DNA from: Burkholderia pyrrocinia
GTDB taxonomy: Bacteria; Pseudomonadota; Gammaproteobacteria; Burkholderiales; Burkholderiaceae
Reading direction: 5' to 3'
NCBI RefSeq assembly: GCF_018417535.1
Contig: NZ_CP070978.1
Coordinates: 1-64,000 of the forward strand
DNA: 64,000 nt
Both the position numbers and the translations under genes were made by a program. Below, piece by piece: positions 44,748 through 53,491 of the stretch. How positions within the stretch are numbered: the stretch's first letter is position 1; each line of letters begins with the position of its first letter. The notes beneath the pieces are model-generated. The model worked only from the letters and a program-made list of their open reading frames with translations. It searched no databases and was not told the origin of the DNA.

Positions 44748-45572
44748 TCAGGATGGCGCCCCCTGCTGCAGGCCGGCACGTGCGCCGCTCCATGCGGCGT
44801 CGAGCGGATCGCCGGCGTCGCGCAGCGGCTCGCGCAGAAAGGGAAAGCGTTCGACGAACGGTGCGGATTCTTGCAGGGCCACGATATGGTTGACCATCCA
44901 TTGCAGCAGTTCGCCGCCGTGCCGGACCTGTTCCGGGCGCCAGTCCGGCATCGTCGAGAAGAGGGCCGAGAAGCCGCTCCAGCGCGACGGCCGGTCGTTG
45001 TCGCCGGGCCGGAAATAGGTGTTCATCGCGACGTCGTGCGCGTCGGTGAGCGTGCCGACGAACAGCCCGTGGGGCGTCGGCACGCCGATCTGCTGCCAGC
45101 CTTCCGCGAGTGCGAGCGAGCGCATCACGCGCGCCGCGACGAACGCAACGCGCGTTTCATGCTCGATTTCCGCCAGCGACATCACGCCGTTGCGCTGCAT
45201 GCAGCGCGCGACCGCGTGCGGCCGGATCGCGTTCGACGCGAAGCTGCGCAGTACGAGGTCGGGCACCGTCAATTGAAGCTGGAATTCGCGCAGGCCGTGC
45301 TCGGCGCTCATCGTCGAGAAGTTGACGAACAGCCCTTCGGCATGACCGAGCGCGCCGACGTACGGTGCGAGCCCGAGGCGCGCAAGCTTCGGCGCGATCT
45401 GGCGTTCGAGCAGCCGCATCAGGTTGCGGCGGTTGCGCACGCCCGTGAAATCGTCGATGCCGCGCGTGACGACGTCGCTGATTTCCCAGCGGCGCTCATC
45501 GGCGACGAGCCGCGGCGAGCCGCTCAGGTCGAACCGGGCGCGGCCGTGCGCCACGCGTGGATCTACGTACAT
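44748..45572 (-). CDS. Conserved protein of unknown function
   Basis: This 274-aa cytosolic protein begins at an ATG at 45572. It is well formed, with Burkholderia codon use, but I recognise no family. Visible stretches include GIDDFTGVRNRRNLMRLLERQIAPKLARLGLAPYVGALGHAEGLFVNFST in the first half and LQWMVNHIVALQESAPFVERFPFLREPLRDAG near the end. It is divergent from the transposase-Phd fusion gene, sharing a 182-bp promoter region with it. Its location within the island suggests a linked role. The longer frame to 45728 adds basic sequence and was rejected. Confidence 0.55.
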   Translation of the reverse strand: MYVDPRVAHGRARFDLSGSPRLVADERRWEISDVVTRGIDDFTGVRNRRNLMRLLERQIAPKLARLGLAPYVGALGHAEGLFVNFSTMSAEHGLREFQLQLTVPDLVLRSFASNAIRPHAVARCMQRNGVMSLAEIEHETRVAFVAARVMRSLALAEGWQQIGVPTPHGLFVGTLTDAHDVAMNTYFRPGDNDRPSRWSGFSALFSTMPDWRPEQVRHGGELLQWMVNHIVALQESAPFVERFPFLREPLRDAGDPLDAAWSGARAGLQQGAPS

Positions 45573-45754
45573 GCCGGTGCCTCGTGCATCGATTGCGGGC
45601 GGACCGCCGCGACGGTGCGTCGTCGGGCGGATCCGGTCGCCCACGATGCTGCGGCGCCGAAAGCGCTCCGTCAAGTGCGATCGCATCGCGGCGCACGCGT
45701 GCGCATGCCGCTGCGGCGGCCCGCGCATTCAACCAGACTGTGAGGGGTAACCCG

Positions 45755-47398
45755 ATGATGCGCACGATCGTGGAACGCTTTGTCGAGCAGAGCCCGATGA
45801 CGATCATGACGCGGCTCGTGCTGCAATGCGCACTGCACGACGACTGGATCGGTGCCGCGGCGGACGCGGGTGGCGAGCCCGACGGCGAGTCGACCCGCGA
45901 GGCGCTGTTCGCACTCGCCGTCGGCGCGATCGCGGCGCTTGCCGCCTGGCAGCGGATGCCGGATGCAGCCGGTGCGGCTGCGCCGGGGTTGGGCGCTGCG
46001 GTGGCGGCGCTGCACGACCGCATGAGCCGGTGGCGGTCCGGCTGGGGGCGCGCGCTGGCGAAGGACAGCGTCGAACTGCTGCTGCCCGTCGCGTCGGTGC
46101 GCACCGTCGACGGCGCGCGCGCAGTCGACGGGATGCGGCTGCGCGTGCTGGACGGTGCCGGCGATGCATGCGCGCCCCGGGCCGACGGTTGCGGCTGCGG
46201 ACGTGCGTGCGACGACCCCGCGCGCGATGCCGCCGCGGGCGGACCGCGCGTCCTGCCGGTCTACGATCCGGATCTCGGGATGATCGTCGACCTGCTGCCT
46301 TACGAGCGCGGCCGCTCGCATGAGCGCGCATTCGTCGGCGCGCTGCTCGAAACGGTCAGGCCGGGCGAGCTGTGGATCGTCGACGGGCGCTTCGATACGG
46401 ACGCGATCCTGTCCGGCTGGCCGCGCCGCGGCGGCGCGTTCGTCGTGCGCGAATACGGTCGTTCGGCCGCGTGCCGGCCGCTTGGCGACTGGCGGGAAGC
46501 CGGCGGGCTCGGCGACGGTCGCGTGTACGAACAGTCTGTCGGCATGGCCGGCGATGGCGGGGTGTCGGCCGCGTTTCGGCGGATCGAATGGCGCCGCGCC
46601 GCGGCGCACGGCGAAACCGGCGCAATCGTCACGTTGCTGACCGATCTGCCGGCCGAGCGGTTCGGCGCGCCGCAGGTCGTGCAACTGTCCTGCCGGCGCT
46701 GGCGCGATGCGTTGCCGCTGTCGCTCGAGCCCGTGACGGGCGGCGCACCGTTCGGCGGCGTGCCTGCGCGCGCGGCGCTGCTGGCGAGCGGGATCGCGGC
46801 GTTCGCGTACAACGCGTTCAGCGTGATGACGCGCGTCGTCGGCGGTGCGCTCGCGCTCGACGCGCGCGACGTCGACCGCCTGCCGTCGCTGATCGCCGAC
46901 GGCGTGACGGCCACCTATGCGGGGATGATGATCGCGCTGCCGCCCGAGTGGTGGGAGCGTTACGACCAGTTGCCCGCGACGACGCTTGGCCAGATCGTGC
47001 GCATGCTCGCCGTGCATGTCGATCCGCGCAGCGAGCGGCGCCGGCGTCGCGACAACCGGCTGTCCACGAAGTCGCAGGCGCTGCTGCGCGCGGCGACGCT
47101 CGAGCGCCTGATGCACGACGACGGCGACGATCCGGCCGCGAATGTGTTCAGCCTGCGCACGATCGCGATGGCGACGCGCGACTTCAGCAGCAATCCGTCG
47201 AAGGCGCTGCGGCACGCGGGCGAGGCGCTCGTGATGGTCACGAAATACAACCGGCCGATCGCGCTGCTCGTGTCGATCGACGACTGGAACCGGCTGCTCG
47301 GCGAAGTGCGCGAGACGAGCCTCACGCGGCTGTCGTTCGATGCGGCGGCGTCGCAGGGCGTGCGCCCGGTCGCGTTGAGCGAATCGTCGCTGAACTAG
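45755..47398 (+). CDS. Transposase-like protein fused to a Phd/YefM domain (PhdA-like)
   Basis: The first about 440 of 547 residues follow the IS4-type DDE transposase order: MRLRVLDG, LPVYDPDLGMIVDLLPYERGRSHER, GELWIVDGRFDTDAILSGW (second acidic residue), and the helical end ALLASGIAAFAYNAFSVM. The region of the third catalytic acid (YxxRWxxE) is degenerate: SCRRWRDALPLSLEPV. The last about 60 residues are a Phd/YefM antitoxin domain (ATRDFSSNPSKALRHAGEALVMVTKYNRPIALLVSIDDWNRLL). No inverted repeats or toxin gene flank it. From memory, P. aeruginosa PhdA (PA0691) sits in the equivalent place next to pdtA. I infer a domesticated transposase turned regulator. The start follows GAGGGG. Confidence 0.75.
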   Translation: MMRTIVERFVEQSPMTIMTRLVLQCALHDDWIGAAADAGGEPDGESTREALFALAVGAIAALAAWQRMPDAAGAAAPGLGAAVAALHDRMSRWRSGWGRALAKDSVELLLPVASVRTVDGARAVDGMRLRVLDGAGDACAPRADGCGCGRACDDPARDAAAGGPRVLPVYDPDLGMIVDLLPYERGRSHERAFVGALLETVRPGELWIVDGRFDTDAILSGWPRRGGAFVVREYGRSAACRPLGDWREAGGLGDGRVYEQSVGMAGDGGVSAAFRRIEWRRAAAHGETGAIVTLLTDLPAERFGAPQVVQLSCRRWRDALPLSLEPVTGGAPFGGVPARAALLASGIAAFAYNAFSVMTRVVGGALALDARDVDRLPSLIADGVTATYAGMMIALPPEWWERYDQLPATTLGQIVRMLAVHVDPRSERRRRRDNRLSTKSQALLRAATLERLMHDDGDDPAANVFSLRTIAMATRDFSSNPSKALRHAGEALVMVTKYNRPIALLVSIDDWNRLLGEVRETSLTRLSFDAAASQGVRPVALSESSLN

Positions 47399-47484
47399 CG
47401 GGCATGGCTGCGGAAGACGGGCCGCCGACTGCGTGTTGTCGGCCCGCCGCGCGACTAGCCACGCGGATGCACACCCCTCCGGCT

Positions 47485-48480
47485 TCAACTCGCGAGCCGA
47501 CGCACCCAGATGACCGACGTCCACGCGAAATTGCCGCTGCCGTAGCGCGCGATCAGCGTGTCGATGCGCGCGTTGATACGCGCCGAATGCACGCGGCAGT
47601 GCACGATGAAATAACCGCTGGTCACGCCGACGGCCGAGCCGTCCGGCAGCGTCGGGTTGCCGCCCTGCGCGGGCAGCAGGTATTCGGCGATGTCGCCGGT
47701 GCTGACGAAATACGCGGTGGCGCGCCGGTCGACGAGCCGCTTTGCCTGGCTGGGCGACAGCGTCGGAATCGCGGCGACGAGCACGGGCTCGGCCGCAGTG
47801 TTTGCATTGACGACCGTCAGGTCGGGCAGGATCGTCACGAACGGCGCGAGCGTTTCGATCGCGTGCGCGTCGTAGCCGGGGATGCGCGCGAGATCGTCGA
47901 CCGACACGAGCTGCAGCGGCCAGCCGCCGGGGCCGTTCGCGTCGCGCAGGGAGCGCAGCATGTAGTCGGCCGTCTGCTGCGCGAGCGCGGGTTCGAGCGA
48001 TAGCTGGCCGAGCAGCCGCCGGTACGCCAGCACGCCTTCGCCGTTGGACTGCCACGGCTTGCCGGGCGCGACGCGCGACACGAGGTTCATCAGGTTGAAG
48101 CGCGCCTGCGCGTCCTCGACGCTGCCCGAGATCCATGCGCGCGACAGCTCGGCGTTGACCGCCAGCGCGTCGGACGGCAGCAGGTCCGAGAGCTGCACGT
48201 CGGCAACCGGCAACGACCACGGCTGGCCGACGAACGTGACGTTCGACGTCGCGCTTTGCGCGCGCAGCGTCGCGCGCGCCCATTCGACCGCGGCGCGCTC
48301 GACCCACATCGTCTGCGTCGCGAGCCGCTGGTTCTCGACGTCGCGCGTCGCGACCTGCTGGCGCCACAGCACGCTGGCAGCGAGCGTGGCCGCCAGCGCG
48401 ACGACGAGCAGCACCGTCACGATCGCGATGCCGCGTTCGTGTCGCGCGTGTGCGGCCCTTCCTGTCCCGTATCGATGCAT
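47485..48480 (-). CDS. gspK: Type II secretion minor pseudopilin GspK
   Basis: This 331-aa protein has a prepilin-like start ERGIAIVTVLLVVALAATLAASVLW, with the GspK-type residue in place of the usual +5 glutamate. The bulky helical domain follows: DAQARFNLMNLV, ADYMLRSLRD, ARIPGYDAHAIETLAPFVTILP and VNANTAAEPVLVAAIP. GspK caps the pseudopilus tip with GspI and GspJ. The ATG at 48480 was chosen; the frame upstream is not conserved. A small membrane-protein gene precedes it on the same strand by 32 bp. Confidence 0.88.
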   Translation of the reverse strand: MHRYGTGRAAHARHERGIAIVTVLLVVALAATLAASVLWRQQVATRDVENQRLATQTMWVERAAVEWARATLRAQSATSNVTFVGQPWSLPVADVQLSDLLPSDALAVNAELSRAWISGSVEDAQARFNLMNLVSRVAPGKPWQSNGEGVLAYRRLLGQLSLEPALAQQTADYMLRSLRDANGPGGWPLQLVSVDDLARIPGYDAHAIETLAPFVTILPDLTVVNANTAAEPVLVAAIPTLSPSQAKRLVDRRATAYFVSTGDIAEYLLPAQGGNPTLPDGSAVGVTSGYFIVHCRVHSARINARIDTLIARYGSGNFAWTSVIWVRRLAS

Positions 48481-48512
48481 CCGCGTGCCCCCGCAGTGTC
48501 GGCGCGGCGTGC

Positions 48513-49076
48513 TCAGGCCTCGAACGCCAGCCACGCATGCGCGATGCTCGCATGCGCAGATGACGTGATGCCGAACAGCGCGGCGAGCCCCGCAACCCAG
48601 CACGCGAGCGTCGCGGGACGCATGCCGTCGGCCGCAAGCGGGCCGACGAGGCTGGCGATCGCGTGCGAACGCCACAGCAGCACCACGAACAGCGTACAGC
48701 CGACGGCCATCGCGACGCCGAACATGTGCAGCGCGACCGCCGGGCGTCGCGTGAACGGCGTGCGGTGATGCCGCTGGTTCGCCGCGACGATCGCGATCCC
48801 GTTCGCTACGGGGACGATCGTCATGGCGAGCGCCCAGAACAGCGGCTGGTCGCTCGACGGATTGATCAGCAACAGCGTGCCGATCATCCAGATCGGCGGC
48901 GCAAGCAGCGTCAGCACGGTCCACGACAGCAGCTGCCACGCGAGCCAGGGCGTGCGCCAGCGCAGCGGCGGATTCGGCGCTGCATGAGCGGCGGGCGGAA
49001 GCAGCCGGCCCGGCGTGCCGACGGCGCCGGACAAGCGCCCGGCGAGCCACCGTACGAGCATCGTGGCGAATGACAT
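48513..49076 (-). CDS. Small multi-helix membrane protein upstream of gspK
   Basis: The 187-aa protein has about four membrane helices: LAWQLLSWTVLTLLAPPIWMIG, FWALAMTIVPVANGIAIVAA, ALHMFGVAMAVGCTLFVVLLW and CWVAGLAALFGI. No catalytic motif is recognised. It is the first gene of a two-gene unit with gspK, so it may be an accessory factor of the secretion system. It is not recognisably GspL, GspM or GspN. Confidence 0.6.
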   Translation of the reverse strand: MSFATMLVRWLAGRLSGAVGTPGRLLPPAAHAAPNPPLRWRTPWLAWQLLSWTVLTLLAPPIWMIGTLLLINPSSDQPLFWALAMTIVPVANGIAIVAANQRHHRTPFTRRPAVALHMFGVAMAVGCTLFVVLLWRSHAIASLVGPLAADGMRPATLACWVAGLAALFGITSSAHASIAHAWLAFEA

Positions 49077-49799
49077 GGAGGGTCCTGTCGTTGATGTTTT
49101 CCGTTCTCAATAGCTAGGACGAAGCGGCCGACCGCAAGCCGCAGGATTTCGTGCGTGCCGGCGGTTTGCCGCGCGGCGCATCGCGAGTCCGCGGTACGTA
49201 AACGATCTCGGTGCGGTCTCAGTGCGGTCCCGGAGGTCCCGGGCCGGGTTTCGCGTGCGTTTCGTGAATATCTTCAGCGGAATGTCACGAAAACTTCCCG
49301 GTTGAAACCGGAGGATTGTCGGGCCGCACGCTGGCGCGTCGCGTTTTCGCACGATGGCCAGCAGGACGGCGACACGTTTGCCGGCGTGTCCGTGCGCAAG
49401 TACGGGCCGCTGAAGAGCCGAATATCGGCCGGGCGACGACACGCACACGAAACGGGGGCCACGCCAGGTCATGCGCCGCGTCTCGCGCGCTTCGCGCCGG
49501 GCTGGCTGCGCGCGCATTGCAGTCCGCGCCTCGTCGGTCGCACGGCATGCCGGTGCACCGGTCGCGGTACACGCAGGCTGTTTGCGTCGACCGTTTGCCC
49601 GTGGCGGCAGATCGGTCGACGTCACGCAAAAAAACATTGCGGCAATGCGCGCTTCGTTCCGTCTAGGTAGGTGGGAGCTGCGTCTTGGTGCGCCGTAAGC
49701 GGCACCCGTTCGCGATCGATGCGCATGCGTCGTGTCGGCGGGCGGGCGCACGCGGATCCGCGCATTTTTCTCATCAGGCGGCATGAAGCCGACAGGTGC
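49077..49799. other. 723-bp divergent intergenic region
   Basis: This gap separates the gspK-side genes (minus) from the TIGR03032 gene (plus). It holds an inverted repeat TTTCGTGA...TCACGAAA at 49260-49292 (17-base spacer), directly followed by a CCGGT-TGAA-ACCGG hairpin at 49298-49311. A weak minus-strand terminator-like stem with a run of seven T lies near 49626-49648. Open frames cross it, but their translations are arginine- and cysteine-rich and unlike real proteins. Confidence 0.5.
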
Positions 49800-50972
49800 A
49801 TGACAGTGGAACAGTTCGAGGAAACCCGGCCGGCCGGCGCTAGCGGCGCGGCACCGGACGACGTATCGGCGCGGGAAGCGGAAGCGCTGTCGCCGGTCAT
49901 CAACCTGCGCGACACGGGGCGCTTCCTGCAGGTGCTCGATGCGCTCAAGTGCTCGCTGGCCGTGAGCCGCCGGCCGTCCGGCGTGGCGGTGATCGGCGTC
50001 GACGGCGGCGTCCCCACGCTGTCCGCGTGCCTGTTGCCGCGCTCGATGGGAATGGCCGTGTCGGGCAACCGGCTCGCGGTCGCGACGATGCACGAGCTGA
50101 TGGTGTTCGCCAACGTGTCGACGCTCGCGCCGCTCTATCCGGGCCGTCCGGATCATTACGACGCGATGTTCGTGCCGCGCATGTCCTACTACACCGGCGA
50201 TCTCGACCTGCACGACATGGCGTTCGACAAGCACGTCCTGCTCGCGGTCAACACGCGCTATTCATGCATCAGCGTGATCGACGGCTATTTCAACTTCACG
50301 CCGATCTGGCAGCCGCCGTTCGTGACGGCGACGGTGCCCGACGATCGCTGCCACCTGAACGGCATGGCGTTTGCGGACGGCAAGGTGCGGTTCGTGACCG
50401 CGCTCGGGATGAGCGACGAGCCGTTCGGCTGGCGCAGCGGGATGGCCGGCGGCGGCATCGTGATGGAAGTACCGTCCGGCAGGATCGTCGCATCGGGGCT
50501 GTCGATGCCGCATTCGCCGCGCGTGATCGGCGGGCGCCTGCACGTGCTCGAAGGCGGTCGCGGCCACGTCCTGCAGATCGATCCGCAGTCGGGCGCACGA
50601 CGTGTGCTCGCGAAGCTGCCGGGCTTTACGCACGGCCTCGCGGAATACGGCGGCGTGCTGTTCGTCGGACTGTCGAAGCTGCGCGACAAGCGCGGCCCGC
50701 AGGGGTTGCCGATCGAAGGCGAATCGGATGTGCTGGTCGCGGGAGTCGCCGCGCTCGACGCGAACAGCGGCGACGTGCTCGGCATCCTTCAGTTCTTCAA
50801 TGGCGTCGACGAGATCTTCGACGTGCAGGTGCTCCCGAACGTGCGGCGTGCCGAAATCCTGAGCCCGCATCAATGGGCCGAGACGCCGTCGATCGTGACG
50901 ATGCAGGGCGGCTTCTGGCAAACGCGTCCGCGCGAGGACGACGAGCCCGCGAACGCTGGGGGGCGAGCGTGA
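49800..50972 (+). CDS. TIGR03032-family beta-propeller-like protein
   Basis: The 390-aa protein has the blocks of the TIGR03032 family: NTRYSCISVIDGYFNFTPIWQPPF, DDRCHLNGMAF, GLSMPHSPRVIGGRLHVLEGG, LPGFTHGLAEYGGVLFVGLSKLR and GVDEIFDVQVLPNVRRAEIL. No function has been established. From memory, members occur with TPR glycosyltransferase-like proteins and large exoproteins, as here. No signal peptide is seen, so it is probably cytosolic. The stop overlaps the adenylylsulfate-kinase start (TGATG), tying the two together. Confidence 0.75.
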   Translation: MTVEQFEETRPAGASGAAPDDVSAREAEALSPVINLRDTGRFLQVLDALKCSLAVSRRPSGVAVIGVDGGVPTLSACLLPRSMGMAVSGNRLAVATMHELMVFANVSTLAPLYPGRPDHYDAMFVPRMSYYTGDLDLHDMAFDKHVLLAVNTRYSCISVIDGYFNFTPIWQPPFVTATVPDDRCHLNGMAFADGKVRFVTALGMSDEPFGWRSGMAGGGIVMEVPSGRIVASGLSMPHSPRVIGGRLHVLEGGRGHVLQIDPQSGARRVLAKLPGFTHGLAEYGGVLFVGLSKLRDKRGPQGLPIEGESDVLVAGVAALDANSGDVLGILQFFNGVDEIFDVQVLPNVRRAEILSPHQWAETPSIVTMQGGFWQTRPREDDEPANAGGRA

Positions 50973-51619
50973 TGAACGTCGATTGTTGCGGGTTTTCCGG
51001 CGTCGTTTCGTCCTTATCGGTAGACGCGACGCATGCGGTGCGCGGCGCGTCGCCGCAGCGGGCGGGCGGGGTGATGTGGCTCACGGGGCTGTCGGGCGCG
51101 GGCAAGACGACGCTGGCCGACGCGCTGGCGGCGCGGCTGCGCGAACGATGCGTGCAGCCGGTGGTGCTCGACGGCGACCGGTTGCGGGCGCGGCTGAATC
51201 GGGATCTCGGCTTTACGGTGCACGACCGCTTCGAGAACGTGCGGCGCATTGCCGAAGTCGCGGCGCTGTCGAGCGAATCCGGCGGGCTCGCGATCGTCGC
51301 GGTCATTTCGCCGCTCGCGGCGATGCGTGACGAAGCGAGGTCGATCGTGGGGCCGGCATTTCGCGAAGTGTATGTGAGCACGCCGCTGGCCTGCTGCGAG
51401 GTGCGTGATCCCAAAGGGCTGTATGCGAAGGCACGGTGCGGCGCGCTGCCGGAATTCACGGGCGTTTCGTCGCCGTACGAGCCGCCGGTGGAAGCCGATC
51501 TCATGATCGACACCAGTCGGGCGTCGATCGCGATGTGCGTCGATACGCTGATGCGATTCGCGTGCGCGCAGTTCGGTTGCCCGGCGGATACGCGGCCGAT
51601 GCAGGTGCGTTACAGCTGA
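50972..51619 (+). CDS. cysC: Adenylylsulfate kinase (CysC-like)
   Basis: The 215-aa protein phosphorylates adenylylsulfate to PAPS, the sulfate donor for sulfotransferases. The P-loop GLSGAGKTTLADALA, DGDRLRARLNRDLGF, RFENVRRIAEVA and DPKGLYAKARCGALPEFTGVSSPYEPP are all present, matching CysC. It is translationally coupled to the TIGR03032 gene and lies far from any sulfate-assimilation gene in view. A dedicated PAPS supply for sulfating a surface component is a plausible role. No sulfotransferase is encoded in this window. Confidence 0.87.
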   Translation: MNVDCCGFSGVVSSLSVDATHAVRGASPQRAGGVMWLTGLSGAGKTTLADALAARLRERCVQPVVLDGDRLRARLNRDLGFTVHDRFENVRRIAEVAALSSESGGLAIVAVISPLAAMRDEARSIVGPAFREVYVSTPLACCEVRDPKGLYAKARCGALPEFTGVSSPYEPPVEADLMIDTSRASIAMCVDTLMRFACAQFGCPADTRPMQVRYS

Positions 51620-51664
51620 GTTCGAATCGAAGTTGGGAAAAAGCATTGCGCAGATCATGATAAG

Positions 51665-51685
51665 GATGACGAATAAATCGTCATC
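51665..51685. promoter_or_regulatory. Perfect inverted repeat before the TpsB transporter gene
   Basis: GATGACGA-ATAAA-TCGTCATC is an 8-bp-arm perfect palindrome with an AT-rich centre, 86 bp upstream of the start at 51771. Its right arm contains TCGTCAT, the same heptamer seen in the PHO-like sites, so this may be an operator or part of a promoter. Confidence 0.5.
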
Positions 51686-51770
51686 AAAGTGAAACAGGCA
51701 TTTGATAGCGGGGCGGGCGACGGGTGCCGAGCGCTTCGCTGCGATCCGGAACAACAAAGGGGAATGGCGC

Positions 51771-53423
51771 ATGCCGCCGAGAGTAGACCGCAAGTCACGC
51801 GAACGATGGCGGCTGAACTGCCGATGCCTGGCCGGCGCCGCGCTGGTCGGAGGGCTGAGCCTCGCGCCGGGCATTCATGCGCAGGAAGCTGCCGCGCCGG
51901 CCGCGAAGACGGCACCGTCGGCGCCGCAGACGTTCGACGTGAATGCCTTCGTGGTGCGCGGCAACACGACGCTGCCGACGATCGAGATCGAGAAGGCCGT
52001 GTATCCGTTCGAAGGGCCGGGCCGGACGCTCGCCGACGTGAACGCGGCACGCGACGCATTGCAGAAGGTTTATCAGGAGCGTGGTTATCAATCGGTCGTC
52101 GTCGAGTTGCCGCAGCAGCAGGTAAAGAACGGCGTGATCCTGCTGCAGGTGACCGAGGCGAAGGTCGGTCGCCTGCGCGTCGACGGTGCGAAGTACAACT
52201 CGCCGCAAAACATTCGCGATGCGGTGCCCGCGCTGGCCGAAGGCCGGGTGCCCGATTTCAACCAGGCGCAGCAGCAGCTCACCGACCTGAACCGCTCGGC
52301 GGACCGGCAGGTGATCCCGGTGCTCAAGCCGGGCGCGCTGCCGCAGACGGTCGACGTCGACCTGAAGGTCGACGATCACAGCCCGCTGCGCGGCACGCTC
52401 GAACTGAACAACGACAACAGCCCCGGCACGTCGACGCTGCGCACGAGCGCGAGCCTCAGTTACTCGAATTTGTGGCAGCTCGGCCACGTGATTTCCGGCA
52501 CCTATGTGATCGCGCCGCAGCATCCGAACGATGCGCGCGTCTACGCGTTCTCGTATCTCGCGCCGATCAAGGATTCGCGCTGGAGCTTCCTCGCAACGGT
52601 CGTGCACTCGGACAGCAACGTCGCGTCGGTCGGCGGAACGAACGTGCTCGGCAAGGGCACGACCTACGGCTTCACCGCGATCTACGCGCTGCCGGCGACG
52701 GAGACGTATGCGCATTCGGTCAGCATCGAGATCGACCGCAAGCATTACGACGAGAACGTGAGCCTGGTGGGCCAGACGTCCACGGCGCCGCTGACCTACG
52801 TGCCGGTGACGTTCTCGTACAACGGCCAGCTCAACCTGAAGAACTCGCAGACGTCGTTCTCGGCGTCGCTGACGACGAACATCCGCGGCCTCGGCAGCGA
52901 CTGGGGCGCCTGGGACAACAAGCGCTACAACGCGACGCCCGATTTCGTGTACGGCAAGTTCGACGTCAACCACACGCAGCGTTTCGCGAACGACATGCAG
53001 GCCAACGGGCACGTCAGCGCGCAGATCTCGAACTCGCCGCTGGTGTCGAGCGAGCAGTTCGCGGCGGGCGGGATGAACAGCGTGCGCGGCTACATGCAGG
53101 CGGAAGACACGGCCGACAGCGGCGTGATCGCGTCGCTGGAGCTGCGCAGCCCGTCGCTGTCGAAGTGGCTCGGCGGCGCGGTCGGCAGTCGGGTGAACGA
53201 ATGGCGTTTCCACGCGTTTTTCGATGCGGCACATCTGTGGCTGCTGAGCCCGCTGCCGGAGCAGACGTCGCGCTTCAACCTGATGAGCGTCGGCGTCGGC
53301 ACACGGCTGCAGATCATGAAGTATGCGAGCGCGGATTTCGAGGCCGGGTGGCCGTTGAAGGCGGGCGTCTATACGCGGCAGTACAGCCCGCGGTTCGATT
53401 TCTACGTAAGGCTGGGGTTCTGA
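51771..53423 (+). CDS. Two-partner secretion pore, FhaC/ShlB family (PdtB-like)
   Basis: The 550-aa outer-membrane protein has a signal peptide (AGAALVGGLSLAPGIHA), a POTRA-type region (FDVNAFVVRGNTTLPTIEIEKAV...ALQKVYQERGYQSVVVELPQQQ), and a 16-strand-type barrel. The barrel ends in the aromatic C-terminal residue of FYVRLGF. The family motif MNSVRGY (VRGY tetrad on the pore loop) is intact. It should export the giant adhesin encoded 15 kb upstream on the same strand. It begins a gene cluster that continues with ExbB/ExbD/TonB. The start follows AAAGGGGAA. Confidence 0.93.
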   Translation: MPPRVDRKSRERWRLNCRCLAGAALVGGLSLAPGIHAQEAAAPAAKTAPSAPQTFDVNAFVVRGNTTLPTIEIEKAVYPFEGPGRTLADVNAARDALQKVYQERGYQSVVVELPQQQVKNGVILLQVTEAKVGRLRVDGAKYNSPQNIRDAVPALAEGRVPDFNQAQQQLTDLNRSADRQVIPVLKPGALPQTVDVDLKVDDHSPLRGTLELNNDNSPGTSTLRTSASLSYSNLWQLGHVISGTYVIAPQHPNDARVYAFSYLAPIKDSRWSFLATVVHSDSNVASVGGTNVLGKGTTYGFTAIYALPATETYAHSVSIEIDRKHYDENVSLVGQTSTAPLTYVPVTFSYNGQLNLKNSQTSFSASLTTNIRGLGSDWGAWDNKRYNATPDFVYGKFDVNHTQRFANDMQANGHVSAQISNSPLVSSEQFAAGGMNSVRGYMQAEDTADSGVIASLELRSPSLSKWLGGAVGSRVNEWRFHAFFDAAHLWLLSPLPEQTSRFNLMSVGVGTRLQIMKYASADFEAGWPLKAGVYTRQYSPRFDFYVRLGF

Positions 53424-53491
53424 CGGATTTTTTTTGATCGTGCCGGGGGCGATGCGACGAGCGCGGCGCCCGCACATTGGGGGAGTGGATC

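Noticed and set aside
45755..47398. An active insertion sequence
   Set aside because: No terminal inverted repeats or target duplication were found, the third catalytic region is degenerate, and a Phd domain is fused at the end.
49155..49670. A 171-codon plus-strand frame in the long gap before the TIGR03032 gene
   Set aside because: It is rich in Arg and Cys, has no good ribosome site and no recognisable motif.
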